Of a stretch of 8,480 nt of DNA, positions 1-5,197 are shown piece by piece. Made by a program: the position numbers and the translations under genes. How positions within the stretch are numbered: the first letter of the stretch is position 1; each line of letters begins with the position of its first letter. The stretch is from JACQSU01 sp964359785 (lineage in GTDB: Archaea; Nanobdellota; Nanobdellia; Woesearchaeales; JAGWAF01). The notes below the pieces were generated by a model. That model was given only the letters and a program-made list of their open reading frames with translations, ran no database searches and was not told the DNA's origin. The stretch covers positions 1 to 8,480 of the forward strand of contig CAYHWL010000069.1 of the NCBI GenBank assembly GCA_964359785.1, given 5' to 3'.

Positions 1-294
1 GTGGTGGCAATGGTCGAGAGCAAATGGGGGAGAAGGATAACCAGGATATCTTTGTTTGGATCTTGCGCTCAAAAAAATTCTAATCTGACATCAGATATAG
101 ACATCGCAGTATCATTTGAGGGTACATCCTCCACTGATTCCTCACGTTTTCGAAAGGAGATGATGGGGTTGATTGATGATAGAGTAGATATCCAGGTATA
201 CAACACCCTACCGGCAAATATAAAAAAGGAGATAGATGCTTCCTGCAAGTTGTTGTATGAACGCAAGACTAGCACAAAAGGCGCAACAGATTGA
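1..294 (+). CDS. mntA: MntA-type minimal nucleotidyltransferase (antitoxin), possibly 5'-partial
   Basis: Predicted antitoxin of an MNT/HEPN toxin-antitoxin pair. In studied relatives this enzyme transfers AMP from ATP onto a tyrosine of the HepT partner and so silences it in the cytoplasm. Seen here: the nucleotidyltransferase signature G20-S21, ten residues, then D32-x-D34 (GSX10DXD), preceded by the hydrophobic strand ISLF, with a likely third catalytic acid at D63 in RVDIQVYN. The 97 visible residues cover the whole fold. Family members usually carry some ten more residues before the GS motif, so the GTG at base 1 may not be the true start. An in-frame GTG at 4 and ATG at 10 are alternatives. 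The 3' end overlaps hepT, as expected for a coupled two-gene operon. Family assignment is firm; the partner modification is inferred from relatives. Confidence 0.85.
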   Translation: MVAMVESKWGRRITRISLFGSCAQKNSNLTSDIDIAVSFEGTSSTDSSRFRKEMMGLIDDRVDIQVYNTLPANIKKEIDASCKLLYERKTSTKGATD

Positions 295-661
295 AGAGTT
301 TGTGAACGATTTAATCAGCATAAAGTCGGCCAGTCTGGAGGAATACTCTAAAGACAAGAAGACCAAAGCGGCTTGCGAGCGATATCTTGAGAGGATCATA
401 GAAAGCCTAGTGGACCTTGCTCATATCAAAATCAGAGTTATGGGATTAAGGACGCCTGAAGATGACAAGGAGACGTTCGATATTTTGGCATCTGCGGGCA
501 TAATCACACGGGAGCTTGCGGTATCATTGAAGGAAGCCAAAGGGATGCGTAATATCTTGGCTCACCAATATGGCGATATTGATGATACTATCATCTTTGA
601 ATCCATAGATGGAGACATCGAAACAGATGCGATGGAGTTTGTCAGCGCCGTCTTGAAATAG
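236..661 (+). CDS. hepT: HepT-type HEPN ribonuclease toxin (DUF86 family)
   Basis: Predicted RNase toxin of the MNT/HEPN pair. The 141-residue protein is mostly helical and carries near its C-terminus RNILAHQY, which fits the HEPN active-site motif RX4HXY (R105, H110, Y112 counted from the ATG at 236). The Arg and His are the RNase residues of the family, and the Tyr is the residue AMPylated by MntA in characterised systems. All three are intact, so the toxin is predicted active. Start choice: the ATG at 236 has GGAG at 228-231, a ribosome-binding-like site inside mntA. The ATG at 257 gives a 134-residue protein whose N-terminus looks more like relatives and is the alternative. Either start overlaps mntA (59 or 38 bases), implying translational coupling. 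The stop is 1 base from the stop of the opposing DedA gene. Confidence 0.88.
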   Translation: MLPASCCMNARLAQKAQQIEEFVNDLISIKSASLEEYSKDKKTKAACERYLERIIESLVDLAHIKIRVMGLRTPEDDKETFDILASAGIITRELAVSLKEAKGMRNILAHQYGDIDDTIIFESIDGDIETDAMEFVSAVLK

Positions 662-662
662 T

Positions 663-1301
663 TCACTTACATCTCCTATGCTTGAGGTACTCTACGAATG
701 GAGGTATTAGGGATGCGACAACAATAATCATCACCGCGATGCTGAAGTTCTCCTTGACGAGTGGGATATTGCCAAAGAAGTAGCCTATAAGTACGAAGAG
801 GCCGACCCAGACTATCGCGCCAAGAACACTGTATGTGAGGAAAATCAGGTATGGCATCTGGGCAATCCCGGCTACGAATGGGGCGAAAGTCCTCAATATC
901 GGGAGGAATCTCGCCAAGATGACCGTCTTTGAACCGTGTTTTTTGTAGAAATCTTGAGTCTCCGCTATATGCTCTTTTTTGATGAACTTGATCTTCTCCT
1001 GCTTTAGCACCCTCTTGCCAAAGTGGTGGCCCAGAAAGTAGTTGACTGAATCACCCAGGATTGCAGCGCCAGCTAGAGTGAGAAAGACAAGACCCAAGTT
1101 GAATGAGCCGCTTGCGGCGAAAACCCCAGCCACGAAAATAAGCGAGTCGCCTGGGAGGAAGGGGGTTATCACCAGGCCCGTCTCACAGAAGATGATCGCG
1201 AATAATACAAGATACGCCCAGACCCCGAATTGGTCGATGATATAGCCCAAATAGAGGTCTAGATGCAGGATTATATCTACGAATGCAAGAATAGGATTCA
1301 T
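663..1301 (-). CDS. DedA-family (SNARE-associated/VTT domain) membrane protein
   Basis: Integral membrane protein of the DedA family. Bacterial members are linked to lipid carrier or phospholipid flipping and to proton-dependent envelope homeostasis; the role in archaea is open. The 212 residues match the usual family length. Key residues are present: E40 (CETGLVITPFLPGD) and D52 in the first re-entrant region, the GDSVNYFLGHHFGKR segment, and R131 and R137 within ARFLPILRTFAPFVAG. These correspond to the acidic and arginine residues reported as essential in E. coli YqjA. Hydrophobic helices follow at about 148-178 and 186-203. I chose the ATG at 1301 over a GTG four codons upstream because a TATA-like box at 1323-1332 is centred 26-27 bases before the ATG. 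The gene is divergent from the next one and tail-to-tail with hepT. Confidence 0.92.
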   Translation of the reverse strand: MNPILAFVDIILHLDLYLGYIIDQFGVWAYLVLFAIIFCETGLVITPFLPGDSLIFVAGVFAASGSFNLGLVFLTLAGAAILGDSVNYFLGHHFGKRVLKQEKIKFIKKEHIAETQDFYKKHGSKTVILARFLPILRTFAPFVAGIAQMPYLIFLTYSVLGAIVWVGLFVLIGYFFGNIPLVKENFSIAVMIIVVASLIPPFVEYLKHRRCK

Positions 1302-1322
1302 AATCCGCAACACTTACGGGAC

Positions 1323-1332
1323 ATTATAAAAC
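1323..1332 (-). promoter_or_regulatory. TATA-like box of the DedA gene
   Basis: Minus-strand GTTTTATAAT is centred 26-27 bases upstream of the ATG at 1301, the archaeal TATA-to-start distance that predicts a leaderless transcript. It also decides the start codon, since the upstream GTG would lie only about 14 bases from the box. This inference rests on spacing and composition only. Confidence 0.65.
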
Positions 1333-1365
1333 TTGTGTGATAAATTTACGGATTTCTGTTGTTCG

Positions 1366-1373
1366 CTTTTATC
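1366..1373 (+). promoter_or_regulatory. TATA-like box of the gene starting at 1396
   Basis: CTTTTATC is centred about 26 bases before the ATG at 1396, the same spacing as the other boxes in this window. It shares the 94-base divergent intergenic region with the DedA promoter, and the two boxes are about 40 bases apart. It is weaker than the others because the core lacks a full TATAA. Confidence 0.5.
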
Positions 1374-1395
1374 TGGATGTGTATGAGGGTCTGCC

Positions 1396-2172
1396 ATGGG
1401 ACTGCCAGCGCTTGTCTTGGGTCATCATCAGGGTAGATACATTCCGCAAAAGCGGGCAGAGATGGGGATGGTGCTCTATGAATACGTCCGTCAGTACGAA
1501 CAAGAGCATGGCACAAAGGTAGGATTTTTGACAAAACCATTGCAATCCCTCAACTCAAATCGGGTCACTATGGACAACTTTTGGATGGCAGAAGAGTCAA
1601 AAGAGAAAGTGAGTCTGGAAGATCTTGTGGATCACATGGAAGAATACATCGCGGATTTTGATGCATTCCGATACGACCAGATGCTTGACTGCGTCGACAA
1701 TATCGCGCTTGGACATTGGCCGATACAACTACCGATCACGATATATGACAAGATGCGCTCGCTTATCCAAGAGATACACAAGCCCCCACAAAAGCATTCC
1801 TTACTAGACTGCATCGGTGCGTTTTCATATAATACGCTTGTGGGGGCCCAAGATCCTGCCGTACAGAAAAAAGAGGGAGGCAGAAATGCCGTGCGTCACA
1901 CTTATGCCAGTTGTATCGATGAGATGAGCGCAGGGGCTATTGTCCTCGGGATGGGAGCGTATTTTGGACTTGAAGCATTATTTGGTCTGGGGGCATTATT
2001 CATCGGCGAGAGCTTGATACGGGCGGCGAGAGCGTACAGATCAGGTGAGCCACAGAAATGCCATATGCTAGGTGTATTTGCGCCTCTTGGATGGACGCTG
2101 TATCGCGGATACAAAAATCTCAAAGAGAAAAGATGCCTCATTCAAGAGGATAAGAAGCTGTCACCCAGCTAG
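1396..2172 (+). CDS. Unrecognised protein with hydrophobic C-terminal region
   Basis: I do not recognise this 258-residue protein. The first 135 residues are soluble and mixed in charge, with an acidic helical stretch near 60-95 (ESKEKVSLEDLVDHMEEYIADF). Residues about 176-207 are strongly hydrophobic and glycine-rich (GAIVLGMGAYFGLEALFGLG), long enough for one or two membrane passes. A shorter hydrophobic patch lies at 224-233, followed by a basic tail. Four cysteines (99, 139, 173, 222) are scattered without a metal-binding spacing. The ATG at 1396 is the only sensible start: an in-frame TGA lies four codons upstream and a TATA-like box sits 26 bases before it. The last 35 bases overlap the 3' end of the opposing MBL gene. 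Base composition is like that of its neighbours. Function unknown; membrane association is an inference. Confidence 0.75.
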   Translation: MGLPALVLGHHQGRYIPQKRAEMGMVLYEYVRQYEQEHGTKVGFLTKPLQSLNSNRVTMDNFWMAEESKEKVSLEDLVDHMEEYIADFDAFRYDQMLDCVDNIALGHWPIQLPITIYDKMRSLIQEIHKPPQKHSLLDCIGAFSYNTLVGAQDPAVQKKEGGRNAVRHTYASCIDEMSAGAIVLGMGAYFGLEALFGLGALFIGESLIRAARAYRSGEPQKCHMLGVFAPLGWTLYRGYKNLKEKRCLIQEDKKLSPS

Positions 2173-3199
2173 CGATACCATTCTCTAATATCTTGATTCC
2201 TTGAAGACCAGCGATCTCCTTTAGGTATAACGCAGCTATCGCGCTCCTGTTTTGATTGTTGCTTATGATGATTACTGGAACGTCTTTTGGGATGTCCTGA
2301 TCTCTTAATGGGAGCTCTGGCAGTGGTATATTTGTCGCAGTCGCGATATGGCCTTTGGAGAATTCATCTGGCCGTCTCACATCGATTAGACTGAATTTGT
2401 TGTCGACAATGCCTGACAAAAGGGATTCCGCGTTGATCTTCGTATCTGGGTTTTTTGCCAGAATATCTTGAGCGATAGTCGCCACGAAAATCTCTTGAGC
2501 TGACATGCCTGACTGGGCTGGCCTGCTCTGGGGAACCCCATCTTTAACCATCCTTAGGAACTCCTCTTTCCCTTTCGCCTTGAGATAGGGATTGTGGGTG
2601 ATCTCGTAGCCTAAAGATGAGTTGTAAGCGCCGGTGTGGTCGTGGGATGGGTATATTATGGCATCTGGACCAAGTGACATGATCCTCTGACTGATGCTGT
2701 CAAATAGTTCCTCTGCGTCAAAGCCTTCCATGCGCTCATCAGCTATTGTGCCGATGTGTAAAGTGTCGCCGGTGAGGATCCTGTTCTCTACGTATAAGCA
2801 CATCGAGTCTTTGGTGTGGCCTGGAGTGTGGAAGAAATAGACGGAGATCTCACCTAAGGCGATCTTCTCTTGATCCTTGATAGGACGCTTGATATCATTG
2901 TTGAGGTTTTTTTCTATGGTCTGCGTAGGCACTTTCGTCACTTCTCTTTGTCTTTTGATCTGATCAGACATCGCGATCCTCGCGCCAGTGATCCTTGAGA
3001 GCTCTGGAGCGATGCTCACGTGATCAGAATGTGTGTGGGTCTCAACGATAAAACTCGGGCTTAGCCGGTTGTGTTCCAGAAATTTGATGAACTTGTTGAT
3101 ATCACCAGAAGGATCCACTACTATGGCTTCTCTGATCCTCGTGCAACCGATAATATAGGAGAGACATTCGCCATTACGTATCTGTTCGAAGATCAACAT
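2138..3199 (-). CDS. MBL-fold persulfide-dioxygenase-like hydrolase fused to a degenerate rhodanese domain
   Basis: The 353-residue protein has two domains. Residues 1 to about 205 are a metallo-beta-lactamase fold with H55-x-H57-x-D59-H60 (ETHTHSDH), H128 (HTPGHT), D145 (LTGD) and H186 (YPSHDH). These have the order and context seen in ETHE1-type persulfide dioxygenases, which oxidise glutathione or other persulfides at a mononuclear iron; glyoxalase II is a close alternative. Residues about 255-353 are a rhodanese fold (LIDVRRPDEFSKGHI, then the active loop, ending GIASWVTASYPLE). The active-loop cysteine is absent: the loop reads SNNQNRSA, with Ser313 where the sulfur-carrying Cys normally sits, so sulfur transfer there is unlikely. 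MBL proteins with active or inactive rhodanese domains are known in sulfide detoxification. A TATA-like box lies before the ATG. The gene is 38 bases downstream of trxB on the same strand and overlaps the opposing 1396-2172 gene by 35 bases. The real substrate is not known. Confidence 0.85.
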   Translation of the reverse strand: MLIFEQIRNGECLSYIIGCTRIREAIVVDPSGDINKFIKFLEHNRLSPSFIVETHTHSDHVSIAPELSRITGARIAMSDQIKRQREVTKVPTQTIEKNLNNDIKRPIKDQEKIALGEISVYFFHTPGHTKDSMCLYVENRILTGDTLHIGTIADERMEGFDAEELFDSISQRIMSLGPDAIIYPSHDHTGAYNSSLGYEITHNPYLKAKGKEEFLRMVKDGVPQSRPAQSGMSAQEIFVATIAQDILAKNPDTKINAESLLSGIVDNKFSLIDVRRPDEFSKGHIATATNIPLPELPLRDQDIPKDVPVIIISNNQNRSAIAALYLKEIAGLQGIKILENGIASWVTASYPLE

Positions 3200-3220
3200 A
3201 AGAGTCGGGCATACCCACTC

Positions 3221-3230
3221 TCTTATATGC
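3221..3230 (-). promoter_or_regulatory. TATA-like box of the MBL-rhodanese gene
   Basis: Minus-strand GCATATAAGA is centred about 26 bases before the ATG at 3199. It lies in the 38-base gap after trxB, so the MBL gene probably has its own leaderless promoter even if it is also reached by readthrough from trxB. Confidence 0.65.
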
Positions 3231-3237
3231 GTTGCGG

Positions 3238-4152
3238 TTATGCTTTGTTCACGAATTCGTATGCGCTGTAAGCCGCCAAGACGCCTTCTGCCGAACCTGT
3301 TATAGCCTGTTTGAAGTGGCCGTCCACCACGTCTCCAGCGGCGAATATGCCTGGGATGTTTGTGTTAGCGTTCTTGTCAATGATGATCTCACCTTTCTGG
3401 TTTGTCTTGACACCAAGAGGTTTGACTAGGTCTGATAATGGGATGTGGCCTATCTCTATGAAGATGCCGTCCATATCCATCTTCTTGTTGGCTGGTCTGT
3501 CTAGGAGAATGGATGTGACTTTGTCTTTGCCATTGATCTCTATTAGGTTGGTGTTGGTGATGATCTCGATCTTGTTCTCTTTCACTTTCTTCTCGATCCT
3601 CTTCATATTGACAGGCTCAGGTGTGATCTTATCACCCCGGTATATGAGGTAAACCTTCTTACCCCATTCGGAGAGGACCAAAGCGCCTTTGGCCGCGCTA
3701 TCGCCGCCGCCTACCACGCAGAGGGTTTTTTGTTTGTATAACGGACCGTCGCAGAGGGCGCAGTAATGGACGCCTTTGTTGGCGAACTTATCCTCACCTT
3801 TGATATCTAGTTTTTTTACTTTGGTGCCCGTGGCGATGATAATAGTCTTTGTCTGGAAGGATTGGTCTTGGGTCTTCACGGTGAAAAGCGCCTTGTCTTT
3901 TTTTATCTCTGTGGCTCTTTTCTCAATCACTTCGATATCGTATTCCATCGCATGCTCTTTAATCTTGTCAGCCAGATCATAGCCGTCAATAGACTTGATC
4001 CCCGGCCAGTTCTCGACGTTGCCTGCGATCGTGAGAGTGCCGCCCATGTTCTCGACAAGGACTAAAGTCTTCAGATTGAGCCTGCCAGCGTACATAGCCG
4101 CGCTAAAACCCGTGCTGCCACCACCGATGATGATCGTGTCATAGATTGCCAT
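3238..4152 (-). CDS. trxB: Thioredoxin-reductase-like FAD/NAD(P) flavoprotein
   Basis: A 304-residue flavoprotein of the low-molecular-weight thioredoxin reductase family, which passes electrons from a reduced nucleotide through FAD and a redox disulfide to thioredoxin. Seen here: the N-terminal FAD loop IIIGGGSTG (residues 7-15, with ST in place of the common PA), the redox pair C131-A-L-C134 followed by DG, the second dinucleotide loop GGGDSAA (148-154), and the C-terminal FAD motif AAGDVVDGHFKQAI. The usual NADPH-phosphate motif HRRxxxR after the second loop reads YRGDKITPEP, so preference for NADPH is doubtful; NADH or another donor is possible. The ATG at 4152 is chosen over an in-frame Met 14 codons upstream. 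It starts directly before the beta-strand of the FAD fold and has a TATA-like box 25-26 bases before it. The downstream MBL-rhodanese gene suggests a thiol/persulfide redox role, which is inference. Confidence 0.92.
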   Translation of the reverse strand: MAIYDTIIIGGGSTGFSAAMYAGRLNLKTLVLVENMGGTLTIAGNVENWPGIKSIDGYDLADKIKEHAMEYDIEVIEKRATEIKKDKALFTVKTQDQSFQTKTIIIATGTKVKKLDIKGEDKFANKGVHYCALCDGPLYKQKTLCVVGGGDSAAKGALVLSEWGKKVYLIYRGDKITPEPVNMKRIEKKVKENKIEIITNTNLIEINGKDKVTSILLDRPANKKMDMDGIFIEIGHIPLSDLVKPLGVKTNQKGEIIIDKNANTNIPGIFAAGDVVDGHFKQAITGSAEGVLAAYSAYEFVNKA

Positions 4153-4173
4153 AAATTGGCATTGTCTGGTTTG

Positions 4174-4181
4174 TTTATAAT
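4174..4181 (-). promoter_or_regulatory. TATA-like box of trxB
   Basis: Minus-strand ATTATAAA is centred 25-26 bases before the ATG at 4152 and supports that start with a leaderless transcript. The core TTATAA is a palindrome, so on sequence alone it could also face the structured element that begins at 4197 on the plus strand. Confidence 0.65.
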
Positions 4182-4196
4182 CGTTGCGGGTCATAT

Positions 4197-4358
4197 GGCC
4201 GCGGTGAAAATCTCGCTAGCGCTATGGGTCAGCATCTGCTCAGCATAACAGTTCAATTTGGCATTAGCTTGCCACCCCGGATGGGGCAACCCCCGGCAAG
4301 CCCACATCGTATCGATATGCTTCGCCTGATGATGCTGACCTACATTTTCACCGCGGCC
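4197..4358. repeat. Nested long inverted repeat: candidate structured RNA or MITE-like element
   Basis: This non-coding segment sits between trxB and the stop of the short gene at 4362. Its ends are a perfect 15-bp inverted repeat: GGCCGCGGTGAAAAT at 4197-4211 and its complement at 4344-4358. Inside lies a second perfect 10-bp repeat, GGTCAGCATC at 4227-4236 with GATGCTGACC at 4331-4340, and inside that a GC-rich hairpin at 4267-4301. No sizeable reading frame occurs in it. The left strand between the outer and second stems has 15 unpaired bases (4212-4226) containing the palindrome CGCTAGCG; the right strand has only three. It could be a structured RNA made from either strand, a 3' element of the minus-strand genes, or a small non-autonomous mobile element with 15-bp terminal repeats. 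No clean target duplication is visible; GTCA occurs at 4190-4193 and 4361-4364 but not flush with the ends. It matches no RNA class I know. Confidence 0.7.
4267..4301. repeat. GC-rich hairpin with a competing alternative fold
   Basis: GCTTGCC (4267-4273) pairs perfectly with GGCAAGC (4295-4301). The enclosed CCCC (4275-4278) can pair with GGGG (4283-4286) around a GGAT loop. TTGCC at 4269-4273 can instead pair with GGCAA at 4285-4289, using the other copy of that motif, so two mutually exclusive hairpins are possible. This is the apex of the larger nested inverted repeat. Confidence 0.6.
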
Positions 4359-4361
4359 TAG

Positions 4362-4580
4362 TCAGATCAGTATCTTATCGTGTTTGTTGAGACTCTTTGC
4401 CAGATCGATACAAGTGAGCTCTTTGTGGAAAGTCTTTAATGTCTCTTCCAACGAGACTTTGATGAGAGTATGGCCGGGATCCTGATCTATCCAATACAGA
4501 CAATAGTCCAAGCCAAAATTCTGTCCCTTGTCAGACAATCGCGAAGCGTATGCTCTTAGATTGGATATCTGTGTTTCCAA
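4362..4580 (-). CDS. Short unrecognised ORF, second half of a frame split by TAA
   Basis: This reading frame of 72 codons begins at a TTG three codons after the TAA that ends the gene at 4590-4808, in the same frame. There is no ATG near its start, no TATA-like box at the spacing used elsewhere, and no clear ribosome-binding sequence. It may be translated by coupling or stop readthrough, or may be the disabled C-terminal half of a protein of about 148 residues. The predicted peptide looks protein-like, with a mixed, amphipathic composition (LDYCLYWIDQDPGH, then SLEETLKTFHKEL), but belongs to no family I recognise. Its TGA stop lies 3 bases before the outer arm of the inverted-repeat element. 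If that element is mobile, its insertion may have set the end of this frame. Confidence 0.4.
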   Translation of the reverse strand: METQISNLRAYASRLSDKGQNFGLDYCLYWIDQDPGHTLIKVSLEETLKTFHKELTCIDLAKSLNKHDKILI

Positions 4581-4589
4581 GATATTGCA

Positions 4590-4808
4590 TTATAATTTGA
4601 AAAATCTCTCTTCGGAACCTTTAGGGACATGGTACGGCCTGACAATACTTTTGACATCCCCGGATAAACCTTCCGGGATTTGGATGGTCTGGAATAGTTG
4701 TCTCCCCGGGCCTAGATGAGCACCGAGATTGATTATCCTATGGCGATATTCTATGATAGTAAACCTGTTTTGTTCGGTGATATCTTTTGGGATGATATTA
4801 AGATCCAT
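4590..4808 (-). CDS. Small unrecognised protein, first half of a frame split by TAA
   Basis: A 72-residue protein with no recognised family. It is basic and soluble, with a hydrophobic-alternating stretch (RFTIIEYRHRIINLGAHLGPG) that suggests beta-strands, and no membrane segment. The frame is open upstream to 4901. I chose the ATG at 4808 because a strong TATA-like box lies 26 bases before it, and because the longer version would run through that box and the promoter of the divergent gene at 4875. The TAA stop is followed, in the same frame, by 75 more sense codons, so this may be the N-terminal part of one longer ancestral gene. It is divergent from the membrane peptide gene, and their promoters are interleaved. 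Confidence 0.55.
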   Translation of the reverse strand: MDLNIIPKDITEQNRFTIIEYRHRIINLGAHLGPGRQLFQTIQIPEGLSGDVKSIVRPYHVPKGSEERFFKL

Positions 4809-4828
4809 CGTGACGTGTGTTTCTAGAT

Positions 4829-4838
4829 CATATAAAAA
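4829..4838 (-). promoter_or_regulatory. TATA-like box of the gene starting at 4808
   Basis: Minus-strand TTTTTATATG is centred about 26 bases before the ATG at 4808. It decides between this start and the longer open frame. The plus-strand face of the same sequence (TATAAAAAG) lies about 40 bases before the divergent gene at 4875 and might serve as a secondary box for it. Confidence 0.65.
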
Positions 4839-4845
4839 GCATACG

Positions 4846-4853
4846 CATAAAAA
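4846..4853 (+). promoter_or_regulatory. TATA-like box of the gene starting at 4875
   Basis: CATAAAAA is centred about 25 bases before the ATG at 4875, predicting a leaderless mRNA. It lies within 20 bases of the oppositely facing box of the 4808 gene, so the two promoters probably interfere with or are co-regulated with each other. Confidence 0.5.
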
Positions 4854-4874
4854 TGAGGGAAATACGGATGGACC

Positions 4875-5090
4875 ATGAAGTTTTTGAAGTATCTGGCGCA
4901 TAAGAGATGGGATGCATGGGATATCCTTGAACCATTATTGCTTGTATTGACCGCTTATGGAGGGTATAAAGTAGTCGGGGACATCGTGTTTGGCGGGAAG
5001 GTGACGTTTAATCTATCACCTTTGGGAATAATCTTATTCTTTGTATGGCTGCCGGTATTAGTGGTATGGGTCTGGAAGAAGACGCGATGA
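4875..5090 (+). CDS. Small two-helix membrane protein
   Basis: A 71-residue peptide with two predicted membrane helices, roughly residues 17-40 (ILEPLLLVLTAYGGYKVVGD) and 47-66 (LSPLGIILFFVWLPVLVVWV). A short basic N-terminus (KFLKYLAHKR) and basic tail (KKTR) flank them, so both termini would face the cytoplasm by the positive-inside rule. No family is recognised. The ATG start is backed by the TATA-like box about 25 bases upstream. It is divergent from the 4590-4808 gene and is followed by 107 non-coding bases. Small membrane peptides beside orphan genes can be toxins or accessory subunits, but nothing here decides that. Confidence 0.65.
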   Translation: MKFLKYLAHKRWDAWDILEPLLLVLTAYGGYKVVGDIVFGGKVTFNLSPLGIILFFVWLPVLVVWVWKKTR

Positions 5091-5131
5091 GTTATTCCGT
5101 GAAATAGTATTTGTATTGGCGGTTTTGGGTT

Positions 5132-5163
5132 TGTGATCTATATCACCTTATATTCGTATAAGG
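5132..5163. promoter_or_regulatory. Two adjacent dyads: operator-like sites or hairpin terminator
   Basis: Two symmetric elements share a base in the 107-base gap (5091-5197). The first is TGTGA-N6-TCACC at 5132-5147, a five-base dyad GTGAT/ATCAC around four bases. The second is CCTTATA-TTCG-TATAAGG at 5146-5163, a perfect 7-bp stem with a TTCG tetraloop. They lie 35-66 bases before the ATG at 5198, just upstream of a weak TATA-like CATTAAGA at 5168-5175 centred 26-27 bases before that ATG. This is where a regulator next to the promoter would bind. The hairpin might instead end transcription of the small membrane protein gene. Confidence 0.45.
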
Positions 5164-5197
5164 CTCTCATTAAGAATCGCGAGTCGTTTGCTCGTGT

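Noticed and set aside
4153..4194. 14-residue N-terminal extension of trxB
   Set aside because: The TATA-like box at 4174-4181 would fall inside it, and the FAD-binding fold begins right after the ATG at 4152.
4279..4294. GATGGGGCAACCC as a fragment of the 5' region of 23S rRNA
   Set aside because: Only a short local resemblance; the flanking sequence does not follow 23S rRNA.
4325..4338. TGATGA followed by CTGA inside the inverted-repeat element as box C/D guide RNA
   Set aside because: The two boxes are only 2 bases apart, leaving no guide region, and both lie inside or next to the second stem.
4190..4364. GTCA at 4190-4193 and 4361-4364 as target-site duplication of a mobile element
   Set aside because: The copies are not flush with the inverted repeats (3 and 2 bases away) and a 4-base match is easily chance.
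4809..4901. Longer N-terminus for the 4590-4808 gene
   Set aside because: It would run through both TATA-like boxes and into the start of the divergent gene, and the added residues are Phe/Cys-rich without character; the ATG at 4808 has ideal promoter spacing.
5132..5147. Bacterial CRP/FNR-type site TGTGA-N6-TCAC
   Set aside because: The promoters here look archaeal, so a CRP site by name is not supported; kept only as an operator-like dyad.
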